In this document: positions 1 through 13,410 of the stretch, one piece after another
Layout: each line of letters begins with the position of its first letter
Position numbering within the stretch: position 1 is the stretch's first letter
DNA from: Manduca sexta
Lineage: Eukaryota > Arthropoda > Insecta > Lepidoptera > Sphingidae
NCBI RefSeq assembly: GCF_014839805.1
Contig: NC_051124.1
Location: forward strand, 7,564,001 to 7,628,000
Direction of reading: 5' to 3'
DNA length: 64,000 bases
Program-made: the position numbers and the translations under genes
The notes under the pieces: model-generated
Database searches by the model: none
Seen by the model: the letters and a program-made list of their open reading frames with translations, nothing else
Told to the model about the DNA's origin: nothing

Positions 1-582
1 GAGAATGAACCAATCAAAAGAACTCATTTGTAAGCATGTCAAAAATACTTTGTTCTGATTGGTTAATTTTTAAGATAGATCGAAAAAAGCGGTTGGGGTC
101 GTTTATTGAAAATGGAAAGCAAAAGTTATTTTCTCTAAACAAAACAACGGACTCGTCCCATATTGTTAGTTACTCTACTGTTGTCTTTGATGTGTCATGT
201 AACTGTGAAATGATATACAGTCAATTACAAAAAAAGACTAAATATGAAACCACCAAATCCCCTAAATTTTTGTGTACATATAAAATTTTCTTTATTCATT
301 AAATTATATTAGAAGACTTTATATTATAAGGTAGTGTGATCGAAGAGAGCCCGGTTCCTAACAAGGCCCACCACCCATATTTTGTTTTTTTTTCGTAAAA
401 CATAATACCATTTTTTGTTAGTTCTTTTATCATTAAATTTAATATGTTGTAATATGTTGCAATTTTGTCAAGAGTATTTTTTTTAAATTTTCTCCATGAA
501 AAGTTTTTATGAAGATTTTAAAATTACGTGGGTTATTAATGGTTCCATTATCTTATTAAAAATGTCTCAATTAAAAAAATAG
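1..582. other. AT-rich intergenic DNA, nothing recognised
   Basis: No gene or repeat family was recognised. An 88-codon ATG-initiated frame at 36..302 (+) is AT-driven, has no motif I know and no splice or promoter context, so I do not call it a gene. Confidence 0.5.
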
Positions 583-745
583 GTAGATAAAAAGTTATTT
601 TAGCTACAATTAACTAAAGATATACGTAGATCACAGACAAGTTCACATCGATTTCTGAAGTATTGTAGCCGCAATCATTCCTCCGCTCAGCAATATAGAT
701 TGCTTCAAGGAAAGCGCTGGTAATTCTGTTAGTACCCCGTATACA
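583..745. repeat. Interspersed repeat family D, copy 1
   Basis: This stretch matches 44249..44430 in the same orientation. Both run from a GATAAAAA-like start, through TTTTRGCTACAATTAAC, an ACAGACAA segment, GCCGCAATCA and CAGCAATAT, to GTGCTGGTAATTCTG or its variant. Identity is patchy but the order of blocks is the same. The element class is unknown; it may be the 3' end of a non-LTR retrotransposon. Confidence 0.6.
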
Positions 746-971
746 GTTCTTAATAAATATTTATCTACTCCAAGCATGGAAAAAAAGAAAACAAAATATA
801 AAAAAAAAACAAGACAAAAAAAATTATAAGTGATTTGAATTTAATCAGCTATTATTGTGGCTGAGTCTACGTGCTTTACGACATCCTCAAACACGTTGCG
901 AAGATCACTAAGTTACTCGCACGGCAGTAATCTTATATTTACAAAACATTAAATAAAGACAGCTGTTTCTA

Positions 972-1155
972 TCCTTATATTATAAAGCAAAGTCTCTAGG
1001 CGCGTCTGTCTGTCTGAAGGCGATAGACTCAAAAACTACCAAACGGATTTCGTTAAAATTTAGTTAGGGGACAGTTTGAAACCCTGGACCTTTGAAGGAT
1101 ACTTTTGATCTCGGAAAAACTCTTTTACGCGGGCGACGTCGCGTGCAAAAGCTAG
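972..1155 (+). mobile_element. Non-autonomous Helitron (Lep1-like), 184 bp
   Basis: It starts with TC after an A and ends with CTAG before a T, the A|T target expected for Helitrons. Just before the end is a short GC-rich hairpin (GCGGGCGACGTCGCG) followed by TGCAAAAGCTAG. Internal sequence (CTGTCTGAAGGCGATAGACTC, then CCAAACGGATTTCG) is shared in reverse with the element near 51546. It has no coding capacity, so it would have been moved by proteins supplied elsewhere. Confidence 0.7.
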
Positions 1156-2196
1156 TTAATTTTATGTTGCTTATTAAGTTATGGTTTCAAGACCGATGTT
1201 AAGGATGGCTTTCTGATTTGATAATAATAAGAGGATTGGGTGCTCTAGTGACTTATCTCGATGATGGGGCCTACGCAATTATTTAGCACTAGCTTTTACC
1301 TGCAGTTCCCCTTGCGTTGAAAAGTTTTTCGAAAGATAAAATGTAACCTATAGCACTCAAGAGTAATGTAGCTTCCTATTAGTGAACACATTTTCAATTT
1401 AAATTTAGTAGTTCTTGAAATTAGCGCATTGACAAAAACTCTTCAGTTTAATATATTATTATAGATTTAAATCTTGTGTGCCTAAATAATACACTGAATA
1501 TAATATTATATGGAATATTGATGGAATCTAAATAATGTATAACATTTTACAGATATAAATAAATTATTTCATTTCGATAATTATTATTCAAATATCGTGG
1601 TCTACTAGGACAGTTACAATTAATCGAACCTAAAACGGTGAAGTTACACTATGCACTTTATAAAAACTAAGTGAAAGTATCTTTTAGATCACGTCACATT
1701 CCCACGGTAAAGTCTAATAGAAAGCAAATTATACCCTCGACACTTGTCTATTGTCAAAACATTATGGTTGTCGGGCGCGTTGTCTGTAATTAACTCACTA
1801 CTTAGCTGATGGCCGTGTCGAGACAATTGTTCGTTATTGAGTTTGGACGTACGGGAGAAAAAAGAACTCTGAAGATTAAAAATGAGACATGACATGTAGC
1901 TAGCTTTTTTTGCGTGAACAGAAATTAATATCGATTATTGTTCTATAATCGATGATTTAAGACCAGGATAACATAGATATTTATATTTATTGTGATAAGG
2001 GGATAAGTGTTGATCTTATGAATATAATATGCCTCAAAATCGTTAATTTAATCGATAATTAGTACCTAAAAATTATTATAATCTGTAATTCTGTATGACC
2101 TGCGTATCATTTGTTGCGTTACTACTATATTTATACAAGGCTAAGCCAACTGAAAAAGAAATACAATTTTCCCAAATTAGACTCAGAATATAGCTC
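1156..2196. other. Unique AT-rich intergenic DNA
   Basis: No coding potential, repeat or RNA gene was recognised. Short ATCGAT clusters around 1930..1960 are the only visible pattern. Confidence 0.4.
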
Positions 2197-2446
2197 ATAT
2201 AAGATATAATTTACCTTCCTCCCAAAGGGCTAGGGCCCTTTGGGGGGTGCAACCAGGGCACCTAATTTTCGCTTGTCTATTCCGTCCTATGATGTGATAG
2301 GGGGCGAGTTTATCGCTATATCGGGCACAGATTAAATACTCGGGTCTGATACTAAGCAGAAAACCCAATATCACTTTACCCGACACGGGATTCGCAACCC
2401 GAGACCTCAAAGCGGTCGTACCGCATACCACAACTTCGCCACCAAT
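2197..2446 (-). mobile_element. tRNA-derived SINE, family B
   Basis: Read on the minus strand the element begins with a tRNA-like head. GGTGGCGAAGTTGTGG lies at the A-box position and GGTTGCGAATCCC is a near-match to the RNA polymerase III B box. The body contains GCCCGATATAGCGATAAACTC, GCCCCCTATCACATCATAGG and a CCC/GGG hairpin near the 3' end. Related copies lie at 12627, 20868, 43928, 46255 and 62601. The 78-codon frame running through it is only an ORF across the repeat. Confidence 0.75.
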
Positions 2447-3552
2447 TCGGCATATATTTTATTATTAAGATTCCGTGTAAACTTTATTGAAAAATCTAAA
2501 TAAATCATTCTTTAACAATGCCAGTGCCTCTCAAAGCGTTTTGACCCCTGGCTAATGCACTGTCCGTCTTTAGTGATAGTTGATAGCCAAAACTAGTAAT
2601 TAGCGCGTGATTAAACAACGATAGTGTTGCAGCTCCCACGATCCAGTGTAGGGTGACATCACTGTGTTGATTTTGAAGGATAATATTAGGAAAGTTTCGG
2701 TTTTTAATTTATCATTAGCTACTAATATTATTTGATACATAGTCGTAGTGAAATAATAAAGACAAAAATTATATTCTATATTTTTTATTAATACTTCTGA
2801 AATGTATAAATATAGGATTTACATATTTCCTAGTTCAATTTTCGCACTCACAAAATGTTTTACTATCATAAAATACACTGCATTATCGTGGTTAAGGATA
2901 CAACTTTCTTTCAATGATTATCAGAATACAAGTTTTCCAACATTCTTATAATTCTTCCTAACCAAATATCGGCCATCAGCCAAGTACGCAGATAAATATA
3001 GTGCACAAGTGTGTTCGCAATACACAAGTGCACTCTCTGTTCCTTTACTCTCATAATCCGGTGTGACAACAATCCCACATAGCGAAGAGAGATCAGGCGC
3101 AGGATCAACGGCATTACGTGCTATATACGGAGTATCACACCGCCAATTTCCTGACTCTGAGCTGTGACTGAGTAATTTAATAAAAAAATCCAGTCACAAT
3201 TATGACATTCCTTTATCCACCCTGTGGTATATAGTATGGCCACCCTAACACCTGACGATACGCTTCTCAGAAGTCACTCCTCAGTTTTACACCTAAAAGG
3301 TTTTAGATTAGATAATTACCGTAATGGACGCGTGGAGCGTGCATTTTTTCCTATTTAAGGGTGCAATCGTTTTCTGTTTCCTTCCATTATGCGGTAGCTT
3401 ACTTCAATTCAATATTGATGGGTAATTTTGTTGTCAGATTATTATCATTGTGTTTGATGCTATTTTAATTCATGCCAACACCTTGATGACGAAGCGTGTC
3501 GTTAATCGATATCGTTTTTTTTTTGTAATATCTTGATTTCAAATTGTGTAAA
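2447..3552. other. Unique AT-rich intergenic DNA
   Basis: No gene was recognised. A 67-codon minus-strand frame at 2911..3114 has no motif and no context. Confidence 0.4.
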
Positions 3553-3870
3553 AGCGGCGATAGCCTAGTTGGTTGTGGAACGGACTGCGAGACGAATGTC
3601 CGCAGGTTCAAATCCCAAGGGCACCTCTGACTTTTCTAAAATTATGTGTGTATTCTTTGTGAATTATCGCTTGATTTAACGGTGAAGGAAAACATCGTGA
3701 GGAAACCTGCACTCCTGAGAAGTTTTCTATAGGAATTTCGAAGATGTGTGAAGTCTACCAATCCACACTAGGCCAGCGTAGTGAACTAAGGCCTAATCCC
3801 TCTCAGTAGTAGAGGAGGCCCGTGCCCAACAGTGGGACAGTATATAATACAGGGCTGATATTATTATTAA
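3553..3870 (+). mobile_element. tRNA-derived SINE, family A (Metulj-like), full length
   Basis: The head AGCGGCGATAGCCTAGTTGG contains an A box, and GGTTCAAATCCC is a good B box, so the unit looks like a tRNA-derived, RNA polymerase III-transcribed SINE. The body runs through GTGTATTCTTTGTGAATTATC, GAGGAAACCTGCA and AGTAGTAGAGGAGGCCCGTG. It ends in AGGGCTGATATTATTATTA, an ATT-rich tail. Other copies in the window are at 6438, 8646, 13656, 14525, 21563 and 25021. The link to the published butterfly Metulj family is from memory. Confidence 0.85.
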
Positions 3871-6437
3871 ATTGTGAAACAAATTAATAGTCATATAGTA
3901 GTAGATAGTAAAATAAGTATCATTATGAATATTTGTGATTTCAAAAATTTCATTTATGCTCCCGACTACTCTTTCGATACTATACGAGTTAAATGCGTAT
4001 AAGAGTGTTCCTCAAAATTAATAAACTTAACGAAATAGTTTTTACGAATTTCCTGTTTTATCTGTGATTGTATTAATACTCTCCTCCTATCAAACAATAT
4101 ATGGAATGAATATATTAGTAAAAAAAACACATGAGACAGAAAATAACCTAATAACATTTCTTAAAACCTACTTAATTTACATTTATCTTGAAAAATACTT
4201 ATAATAGTATTTACTTATTGATGTGTATGTAAATCTAAACACCTTTAATTATTCCATACTGAGAATTTTCCATCAATTATCTCATTTCGCAGTTTACAAA
4301 TGCGAATGAGTCGCTTAACACAACAAATAAATGAAAACAAATTGGCAATTACACGGCGTGTAATTTTAAAATCGGTCCGATCGTTTTAAATAAAAGTTAA
4401 GGGGCAGTCATTATGGGCGCTCGTCAATTTGCCTCAGTGCTTCTGTTACGCCTTTTTGCGTAAAGCGAACCTCGATTACCCACCGATAATATATTGTCGA
4501 TACCATCTGACCAAAGAATGTTGTGTACAGTGTGTTCCGTTAGAAATATTTTTTCGCAAATCATATAATTTGGTTTATTAGGTGTGAGTTGGAAAGATTT
4601 ATTTTAGATAAGGTTTCAAAATCATCTCTATATATTATTTATGTACAAAAATCTTACACGTTCAGACTAACCGCTTACATTTTATATTTGAACATTCTAA
4701 TTCTAAAATATCGACCGATCACGAATTCTGAAGCTAGCTGAAATAAATTCATACTTACCTAACTTAAAATGATTTCTCCCTTCATACGAAAATATAATAA
4801 TCCAAAAATTATCTTCTCATAATCTAATCCAATACGATCCAAGTATATCGAACTACGCAACTAATCCTAACCTAAAAACCATAAACATTTGAACGCATTA
4901 TCGATTTCAAAAGAAACACGATGTATCCGAACGTTACTGATAAACGTCAGACATGTCAAAAAGACGTAGTGGCCGCGTCAATCAACCGGGGTCGAGGCGT
5001 TAACAAAAAATAAAACTATCGAATCGCCAATTATTGTACGCTTGGCCTTAATGGGTTTTACTTGTACGCTGATTATGGAAAGTGTTGTGTTTCTGCAATG
5101 TTTAGAGAAAAAAAGTAAAAAAATAACTTTAGCTACTAAATTTAAAAATTTTAATATAAATAAAGTCGGTCTGAATCGATTTTGTAAGTTGTTTCCTGAA
5201 TGAACAGTAATTCAATTTTTTTCTTACATAAATCATGATATACTAAAATAAGATTTCCACTTCATATAACATTGTTATCTTTTTAAGTGTGATAATACAA
5301 TTATGTCTAAATATAAATTCAATTCTCGATATGAAGATACGCTTGTACTGAAATTTAAGAAAAAATATGCTAATTAGGAATGAAAAGAAAATTATTGTTT
5401 GTTTTTTATGTAATTTATGTCAAAATTTCATTAATTAAAGTGCCAGTATAATTTTATGAACAACGTTTAACTTCGATTGTATCTTTACAACCTTACAGGC
5501 CATACAGGGTCGGCTTTAAATTTTGGGGCATTTTTTTTCATACGAGCCTATTTTAGGTCCCAACAATATTTTGATGCTTTCTTATTTGTCTTAGCGTGCT
5601 CCAAATATTATGTCGCGTGCCACCACCGGTATGCGTGTCAAGATGCGCCATTCTTGGTATAGGAGACTGATTTCAATATTCATGGACATTCCCTTTCCAC
5701 ACAAACACTACACGAAACATTAAAATGATTGCAATGAAAAGTAAATGTTGATTCCTTGAAATGCTTGTCGACAGGAAATCACGTATGGACAATCGAAACG
5801 AATTGATTTCCAAACATCCTTTATGCATTAGATGCACAACAAACTAATAATTATACCAATTGTTGCGTCCATAGAAATGTTTTATTGTATCATTTAGTTA
5901 TAATATAGTTATATTTAAATTAATTCGAGATATTTCAATGTCCATATTTTAAACTGTGTCACTGTTTTTGTAGAAAACATAAATAATAATAACAACTGAA
6001 ACAAGGCTACCGCTTATTTAATATGCTATCAGTACGTATCAAACTATTTAATTGTATATAATAATATCCTCAATATACAGCAATCTTAAATTAACAAAAA
6101 TATATTTAAATTAATAAAACAATTTACCGCGATCAAGATTACATCAAACTAACATCAACAAATCAAACTTCAGTCCACGAATCAGTAATAATAGGTTCTA
6201 TGGAAATGGGTTGTCCGTTCGTCTCGTGCCACCGGACGTTTTGACAGACACGAAAACTTTTAATTGCATATTACAACCGTATAAAATTATTCCGATGTAA
6301 TTTCTATCTACTGATTTAATTGAGGGTTCAGGCGGTCTTAACCCCTTTAGGATAAGGGGTATATTTTGCCTTTTTTTTAATTAATTACTAAATTTTTACT
6401 AGAATATAATTTGTTTATATTAATTGGAATACTAATA
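3871..6437. other. Unique AT-rich intergenic DNA
   Basis: About 2.6 kb with no recognisable gene, RNA gene or repeat copy. Frames at 3966..4157 (-) and 5477..5662 (+) are short and motif-free. Around 4960..5010 there is a slightly GC-richer patch. Confidence 0.4.
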
Positions 6438-6768
6438 TAATAATAATAATAATATCAGCCCTGTATTATATACTTGCCCACTGCTGAGCACGGGCCTCCT
6501 CTACTACTGAGAGGGATTAGGCCTTAGTCCACCACGCTGGCCTAGTGCGGATTGGTAGACTTCACACACCTTCGAAATTCCTATAGAGAACTTCTCAGAT
6601 GTGTAGGTTTCCTCACGATGTTTTCTTTCACCGTTAAAGCGGACGATAAATTCACAAAGAATACACACATGATTTTTAGAAAATTCAGAGGTGTGTGCCC
6701 TTGGGATTTGAACCTGCGGACATTCGTCTTGGCAGTCCATTCCACACCCAACTAGGCTATCGCCGCTT
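6438..6768 (-). mobile_element. tRNA-derived SINE, family A, full length
   Basis: On the minus strand it starts with AAGCGGCGATAGCCTAGTTG and carries the B-box region GGTTCAAATCCC. It ends in an AGGGCTGATATTATTATTA-type tail, seen on the plus strand as a TAATAATAATAATATCAGCC run. It is very similar to the copy at 13656. Overlapping open frames on both strands are repeat sequence, not genes. Confidence 0.85.
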
Positions 6769-8645
6769 ATATGGGATACTTAATTGGAATATTTATCGTT
6801 TAAAATAAAATATCGTTATTTTGTGTTTTAGCAAAATTATCGTTTCCAAATTCGTAAACATTTTTCAAACCGTAATATTATAAAGATCAAAGACTATTGA
6901 AAAAATATATTATTTAGGTGTTCGACTTCAAAATCGATGCAGCGGACATCAATATTTAAATCACCGAAGGCAAACAAGATATGAACCGTATAAAAAATAC
7001 AATATTTTGATTACCCCATCGACTCGAGCTCGTAAAGGCTCCATTTATAGCACCCGAGTTTTCAACCCTCAAATGTTTCCGTAGCAAATCACACAATGAA
7101 CGAACAATTTTATCTAATACCATCACTTGCACCGACGAACCAAACTTCCCAATAAACCATTTGATTAATTAAAATCCGAGAATGTAACGCGTGAAGGGGG
7201 CGAACAATAAAATTTGTTTTTTAATTATACTTTATTAGACCAAATTGGCTTTGTTTTTTCAAAAGTTTGCGGCGCGCAACCGCACCGCCGGGACCCTTTG
7301 TCCGCCCATCGGTACTATTGACGATTTTATAAGGTCAATAATCATTATTGTATGTGATCATATAATTAACTAGTTTTGAGGAAGGGTTCGTGAACATTTT
7401 AACGAACTCAATTTTCACAAAAAAACGTTTCCAATATCTGCTTAACTACATTACACCAATTAAAAAAAGTGTTACAAAAAACTGGACAGTGTTGTGTCGC
7501 CGTTAATTTCAGAAACTCAAAGGTGGCCACACGATAAGATTGTTTGGACGCGTTGTATTTATGCTGTGTTGGGGCACACACCTTTTTTATCTAAATTACA
7601 ACGTTGGAAGCCTGGCGATATCTGTCTCAATTAACATAGATATTTATTTGTATTTAAGAACTTCATTTGACGAGATTTACCAGTTAACAAGGCGAAAAGA
7701 TTTGAACCGATATGCAGTATATCACAGTGCAACAAAAATAATTTTCCAATGTATTATAAATTAATTACACGTGTCGACAACGCAGCGGTGACAAATTAAT
7801 TTGGTTAATCAAGCGGTGCGCGAGCGCAATGCATCACGGCGACAGCGGGCTCGCAGATAACATTAGCGTGATATACGATTCACCAAAAAGTCCAAGGTGT
7901 TAAAATGACCCCGGTCGCGCGGCACGGTTAACGCACCTTCGCTTAGCATTGACAAATTTCGGGTATTGTGGAAAAAGCTTGTTTCGTGTAAAAACAAACA
8001 CATATATTGCGATCAGTGTTTTTTGTTCTTTTATATAAGATTTAAATTTGCATGTTTATGAATATTTTGGAACAAACTGCTATTGACTAGGATATCGACA
8101 AATATTGCGTCACGCGTCATGTTTCGCATCTTTGACAACCTTTATGTTTTTGAAAGTTGTGCAGTTCCTTTTAATTATCACCTAGTGGTAAATATATTTA
8201 AATATCGACTAATTATTGTTCACATTCATCATCTTTATAACGCAAAATCACTTCGAATAATAATATGATTGTAAAATTGATGATACCGAAATTCTTTCAC
8301 AAAGCTTACGTTAGAGCTTTAAACATATCGCGTATGGAAAGGTGAAGGAGAAACATAATTAAAATGTGTGTAGGTTGCAATAATAAGTTTTTAATTTTTA
8401 GCCCAAGGCAGAAATATGTTTGGTTTTTTCGTCTTATTAAAGACTCGTCTTGTTTTAAATACGTGACTTTAAAATTATGAAATTTTGCAGCTGAGTATGT
8501 CAATTTGAAACTTGCCTCCAATGTCTCGGGATGACGAGTGTTTGGTGCCACGTAGAGTCTTTTTATTCAATCTTTTAGATGGTTTTATTTACATTGCGTG
8601 ATTACACCGTTTTCCATCAAATTTGGTATCATTAAATCACCCAAA
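6769..8645. other. Intergenic DNA with two GC-richer patches
   Basis: No gene was recognised. GC-rich patches stand out at 7268..7315 (GCGGCGCGCAACCGC and GACCCTTTGTCC) and at 7785..7945 (clustered CG dinucleotides with ATTAATTTGGTTAATC nearby). The second combines homeodomain-like ATTA sites with GC-rich sequence and could be an enhancer; this is inference only. Confidence 0.35.
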
Positions 8646-8702
8646 AGCGGCGATAGCTTAGTTGGATGTGGAACAGACTGCCAAGATGAATGTCCGCAAG
8701 TT
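8646..8702 (+). mobile_element. SINE family A, truncated to its tRNA-like head
   Basis: AAGCGGCGATAGCTTAGTTGG through AATGTCCGCAAGTTGAA matches the first ~57 bases of the family A head. Similarity then stops abruptly inside the B box. A SINE broken at this end is unusual, because 5' truncation is the common outcome of target-primed reverse transcription; a later deletion is likely. Confidence 0.75.
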
Positions 8703-9441
8703 GAATTTATGTTAGTTATATAGTTAAGTATCGTATCTATGACATTTCCTATACGTATTACTCAGTAAATAAACGTAAAACCCAATAGACAACAATCCAA
8801 GTCTGGGAATATGGCGAATCCTTCAGAGTCGCCATCTTTGTTATTGACAGCGACAATCGCCTATAATAGTGGCATCTTTTTCGAGTTAAGTATAACGTTT
8901 AATTAACCATCGCAAAACATTAAAACTACATAATGTAATAATCAGTTATTAACCTATTTATTTATATTTTAATCGAAAGTCTTACATGTTACATAACAAC
9001 ACAACTTAGCTATATTTAAATACAGTCACCCAATTAAAGGTCTTTAGTTATAACAACATAAGATCTAAAAATAAGTGTTAAGTGGTCTATGTTTAAGTTT
9101 ATTAATATCTACTAACCATAAAATATTGAGAAAACCGCTGAAAATTCTAGTTTCTCTGAGAATCGGGGCTAATAGCCGTTTTAATAAATCAATCGTTAGC
9201 TCTTTTATCAATCATTAGTCAAATATTAATTTCGATGCTGTTGAAACCTCATCAAAGATTAAAATATATTAATGAAACCGCTGCTAGGCGAATGATTTAT
9301 AACGTATCAAATGCAACACTTGCTATGTGGGTGTGATACGTGTAACTATAGACGGCTCTATTAGAGTTGATTAATTTACACAACTCATATACTTATGTGT
9401 GATTTTAGACCGAGAGTTGGGTCATTAAAATAAGTATGAGG
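8703..9441. other. Unique AT-rich intergenic DNA
   Basis: Nothing recognised. Confidence 0.4.
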
Positions 9442-9690
9442 TAACTTCATGAAAGAAACGTTAAAATTAAACGTTGAAACGTTAAATTTTTCGGATTTTA
9501 TCGTGGTTCGTATTTTAATATTTTCATTACGTTTCGAAGACTTTGCAGCCTTCGTGGTCACGGGGAGGACTGAGGTGTTGGTCATTCGAAACGTTGGGAG
9601 AAATAAAAATTTAAAAACTGCGATAAAATCCAAAAATTAGTTTAATTTTAATATCTAACATTCGCGTAAACATAAGTAACCTTCATGAAA
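9442..9690. mobile_element. MITE family E, copy 1, long terminal inverted repeats
   Basis: The two halves are inverted copies of each other. The left half has TTTTTCGGATTTTATCGTGG and the right half has CTGCGATAAAATCCAAAAAT, with TTAAAATTAAAC facing GTTTAATTTTAAT outside them. The centre contains CTTCGTGGTCACGGGGAGGAC. TAACTTCATGAAAG at the left edge and TAACCTTCATGAAAG at the right edge form an imperfect direct repeat. Frames on both strands through it (81-82 codons) are by-products of the palindromic design. Relatives: 13411, 19691, 35195 and 49045. Confidence 0.65.
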
Positions 9691-12626
9691 GTTATGATAT
9701 AAATTTTACATTTTATTATGAACTGTTGGGGTTTGTGCATGAGTCTAATTTTATTTTCTTGACTTATGAATAACATCCCTATGAAAGCTTTCGCTTCTCT
9801 AGTTTTATCAGTAACGTTTGCAGTATGAATTATATTTATAATTACTCTAACTGAGTACTTACTAAAAAAAAAAATCAATTTTGGAAAGTTAGATGTCTCA
9901 AGATTCCCGTTTTACAGCGGCTTACTTGACATAGTTTTTATGAAAGACAGCTTTTGGCAGCAAAATAAATAAGGCTATTTAAACTGATAAATGATGAACT
10001 AACCAGCACGCGTTATGAGTCAACAAGTAAACCTTTATTTTCCTTACAAGTAAAATACCATCTAAAAAGTATTCGTGTTTAAATATTTGTATCTAACTCT
10101 CGGTCCGACCGCAAATCACATAAAATCAACGTCCAAATCTGCGCTTACGTCACATTCTTTTGTCAATGACCACGGCCTCACAAATTTTAATAAACGGTAT
10201 ATGACAATAATATATTAGATACATGCTTTTGCAATTTGGTGTGAGTTACCGGTGTTTTGACAGTATCCGAAACTGTTGATAAATCGGATAACTTTAGTGG
10301 TGTGCGTGGATCTTCGGTTTAACCGGTTTTTAACGTATTAGGCGTTAGCTAAATGCAATTTGAATAAAACATCGTTATGCATATGAGATTGAAAAAATAT
10401 ACCTCGAATAAAGTTACAGAAAACGTTTTAAAAGTCATTCTCACTCCTAACTTCAAATGTCATCTATCCTTTTCATTTTGTACGATAGATCAATCTATCG
10501 TTTAACCGATCTTTAACCGCTCACTTAATCTAGAATTAAAATTTGTTTCGCATATTCATAATGCCGGCATGAACTGAACGGCCTACACATTTATCACCTG
10601 TCTTTTGTATTTAACAACTTTATAATGCCTAGATTTACAAGGTTTGATTAATCGTCAAACAAAAAAATAAAAAATGTATTACTTATATTCGAATCATGTT
10701 CGCACTTGTTATTTTAGCTCGGGTTAATGTCGGTATTAGTCATGTTTGGTTTGAAATGTTGGTTTAAGGAAAATAATGAACAAATTCAAATTATGTTTTT
10801 GATAGATAAGTTATGATAGTATTGTGTTTTGGAATGGTAGCTAGTGGGGTAGGTAGTGTGGCTCAAAAAATTGAGAAGTCGAAAATGCATGTGAAATGTG
10901 ATCTTCACGTTGGTTGGTAGAAAAAGCCTGTAGTATTAATCTGCCTTTAAATGGTGATATAAAATGCAATAAAAATAAAATGTATTAAGAAATCTGAAAG
11001 ACGTAACGTGTCTGAATTTTTATTGAGATAGTTTATAAAATAGATTTAACGCGTTAGCCGGTAACATGCAGTTCTCATAGGACTTTTGCTCCAGACTTTT
11101 CATCGGGAACAGCAAACAAAGCTATAAAGAAATAATCTAGATGATGTAAGTGACATTTAAAATGCATGTGGTTACAAATCCGCAAGCGCAATCTCAGTTA
11201 CATTAGAAAATATTTGACATGCATTTAGCAAGAAAATTACGTCACAACACAAAAAATTACATCATCAAAGTAAATATCAATAACAAATTCTCTTTAGTAA
11301 ATTTATTTACAAAAAGCCGTATCATTAAAAAGCCCTAAATCATAATATAAATATTCCATGTTTATCCACGCATTGTGAGCATAATAACACCCTCTATCAA
11401 GCAAACTGATCGGTTATTGTCCTCAAGCTACCGGTCTTACCTGCCCACCGAAGTAGCAAAAAAAGCCGTATCTCCAGTAACGCTTCAATCAAATATCATC
11501 CTTCCATCATTCATTACAAAGGCGTATCTCCCCTGAATCATCATTTGAATTACGATCTATGTTTTAAAGTAGTAACACGCTACCGCGCTACTGGTGTTAC
11601 GTCCATTATGTCGCTTTAAAGAAATCTTAACTTTAATTGTATGGTTGTAAGGATTAATTTTCGTTGTGTGTGCGTTGGATGAATTAGCATAATCACTCAC
11701 GAAGACAAAATTCCATGTAATTTGTGGGGGCAATTTACACGCAATATCCGAAATGTAGTGCGTTTTGTATTGTATTGTTCGTACGAATACTCATCGCTGT
11801 CGCATCAGATATAAGCAGTGCATTATGAACTTGATAGTTAGGTTCAATGATTTTGATACTTGAACTACTAGACACGTCGAAATAATTTTATAGTAGTAAT
11901 AGAGTCGAACTACTATAATTAACGGAAATACTTAGTATACATACCAATCTAACGCTGGTCTAAATCGAACGGTGAAATGAAATAAAGGAAACAAACTATT
12001 GCGTTGAAGAAGGAAATAAAGACGTGATTTGATCTTTAGTTATTAATAGTAATCTTATATTTATTTCATATATTTTTTTTATTTTATCCTGCCATTTGTT
12101 TCGTGAATATCTAAGCTGAACTACTGTCCAGACCATCTCGTCATATAATCCTAGATCTGGGAGGATTACTTGTCATATGTTACATATGTATTTGGCAATA
12201 AACAATATAACAGAGGGACGATATACATTTCACTTCGTGCAATAACATAATCTCTATTCATACCAACTACCTCAGTTTATAATCAACGATTGTCTTAAAA
12301 TTATTCTCGACTACGTCAGAATACAGACGTATCAAGAATATTATGTCAAGTATCAAGACACTTAAATCCCTGCATACAAATTGATTTAATAACATCAGCG
12401 GGGCCGATCGATTCCTGAATGCTTTTGATTTGCCAACGTATTATTGTAATCTGTCGCCGGAACAATGGAGGGCGGGAAGGCGCCGCGAAGGGGTGCGTCC
12501 GTCTTTACTCTCTACATGTAGCGCTGAATACGGTGACAATATTTCAATGCTATAAATAAGTATACAGTTTATTAATAGTATCAGGAAAAGTTAATAATTC
12601 GCCAACAAAGAATACTCCAGAATTGA
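9691..12626. other. Intergenic DNA, one GC-rich patch
   Basis: About 2.9 kb without a recognisable gene. At 12405..12535 there is a GC-rich patch (GTCGCCGGAACAATGGAGGG, then GAAGGCGCCGCGAAGGGG) with ETS-like CCGGAA and SOX-like ACAATGG words, which might be a regulatory element. At 11570..11600 GTAACAC and GTGTTAC form a short inverted repeat. Confidence 0.35.
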
Positions 12627-12855
12627 CGAGCTCTGTGGTATAGTTGTATTGTACTATGTGTGGTGCGATTTCCGTTCTGAGGTCTCGGGTTTGTATCTGA
12701 ATAGCCAGAAGTCTAGCATTGCTACCATAATATAAGGTGAAGGGTCATTCGCTATCACATCAGGTTACGGAATACACACAGCCGACCGTAGAAGCATCAA
12801 TTGCGCCTCTGTCTACCCCTTCGGGGATAAGTCATGTGTATATGTGTGTGTACAG
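12627..12855 (+). mobile_element. SINE family B, degenerate copy
   Basis: CTCTGTGGTATAGTTGTATTG corresponds to the A-box head, and CTGAGGTCTCGGGTTTG to the B-box region. CGCTATCACATCAGGTTACGG and CTACCCCTTCGGGGATAAG match the body and the 3' hairpin of the copy at 20868. Many point differences suggest an old insertion. Confidence 0.7.
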
Positions 12856-13410
12856 TATAAAACTATATAACTGAAGATAATAAGCAGTCTTGAGAATTGA
12901 AGCGATTCGGTATGTTTGTATTAGTATCGTCATCTTGATGGGGTCACTTGGAGATTATCCGTTCGATTTCCATAGAATAACACTTTGTGAAAGTTCTTCT
13001 AACTTAATTTACACTGGATTGGATATCCCTGACGTCATAGAAAATACACCAAATCGTTTCAAAAATCTCTAAACATGTGGATAAATTTAATACAAAAAAA
13101 TATCTCCAAATATTCCTAAACGCTGGTCCCTTTGTATTACACAATGACAGTGTCGGCGCAGGCGCATCTCCGCACAAAATAATGACGACACGTTACAAGT
13201 AATGTTAGTCGTAACTCAAACAAAACATATGCCATTAATTTCTATAACTTTTGGAAGTATTATAAATGTGCCGGATACGTTGCATAAACACATTATATAA
13301 CATACAAGCAGGAAAGAATAACAATAAGTGTGAGAATGTAATAGTGGTCATAACTATACCGGACGGTTGAATTGCTTCTTCATTATTGGTTAATAGTAAA
13401 CGCCAGGGGC
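12856..13410. other. Unique intergenic DNA
   Basis: Nothing recognised beyond a 60-codon frame (12890..13072, +) with no motif. Confidence 0.4.

Noticed and set aside
11364..11377. Minus-strand Cys-Ser-Gln-Cys peptide that looked like the drm C terminus
   Set aside because: No AG acceptor precedes it in the right phase and the next residues differ; the true exon is at 32301..32277.
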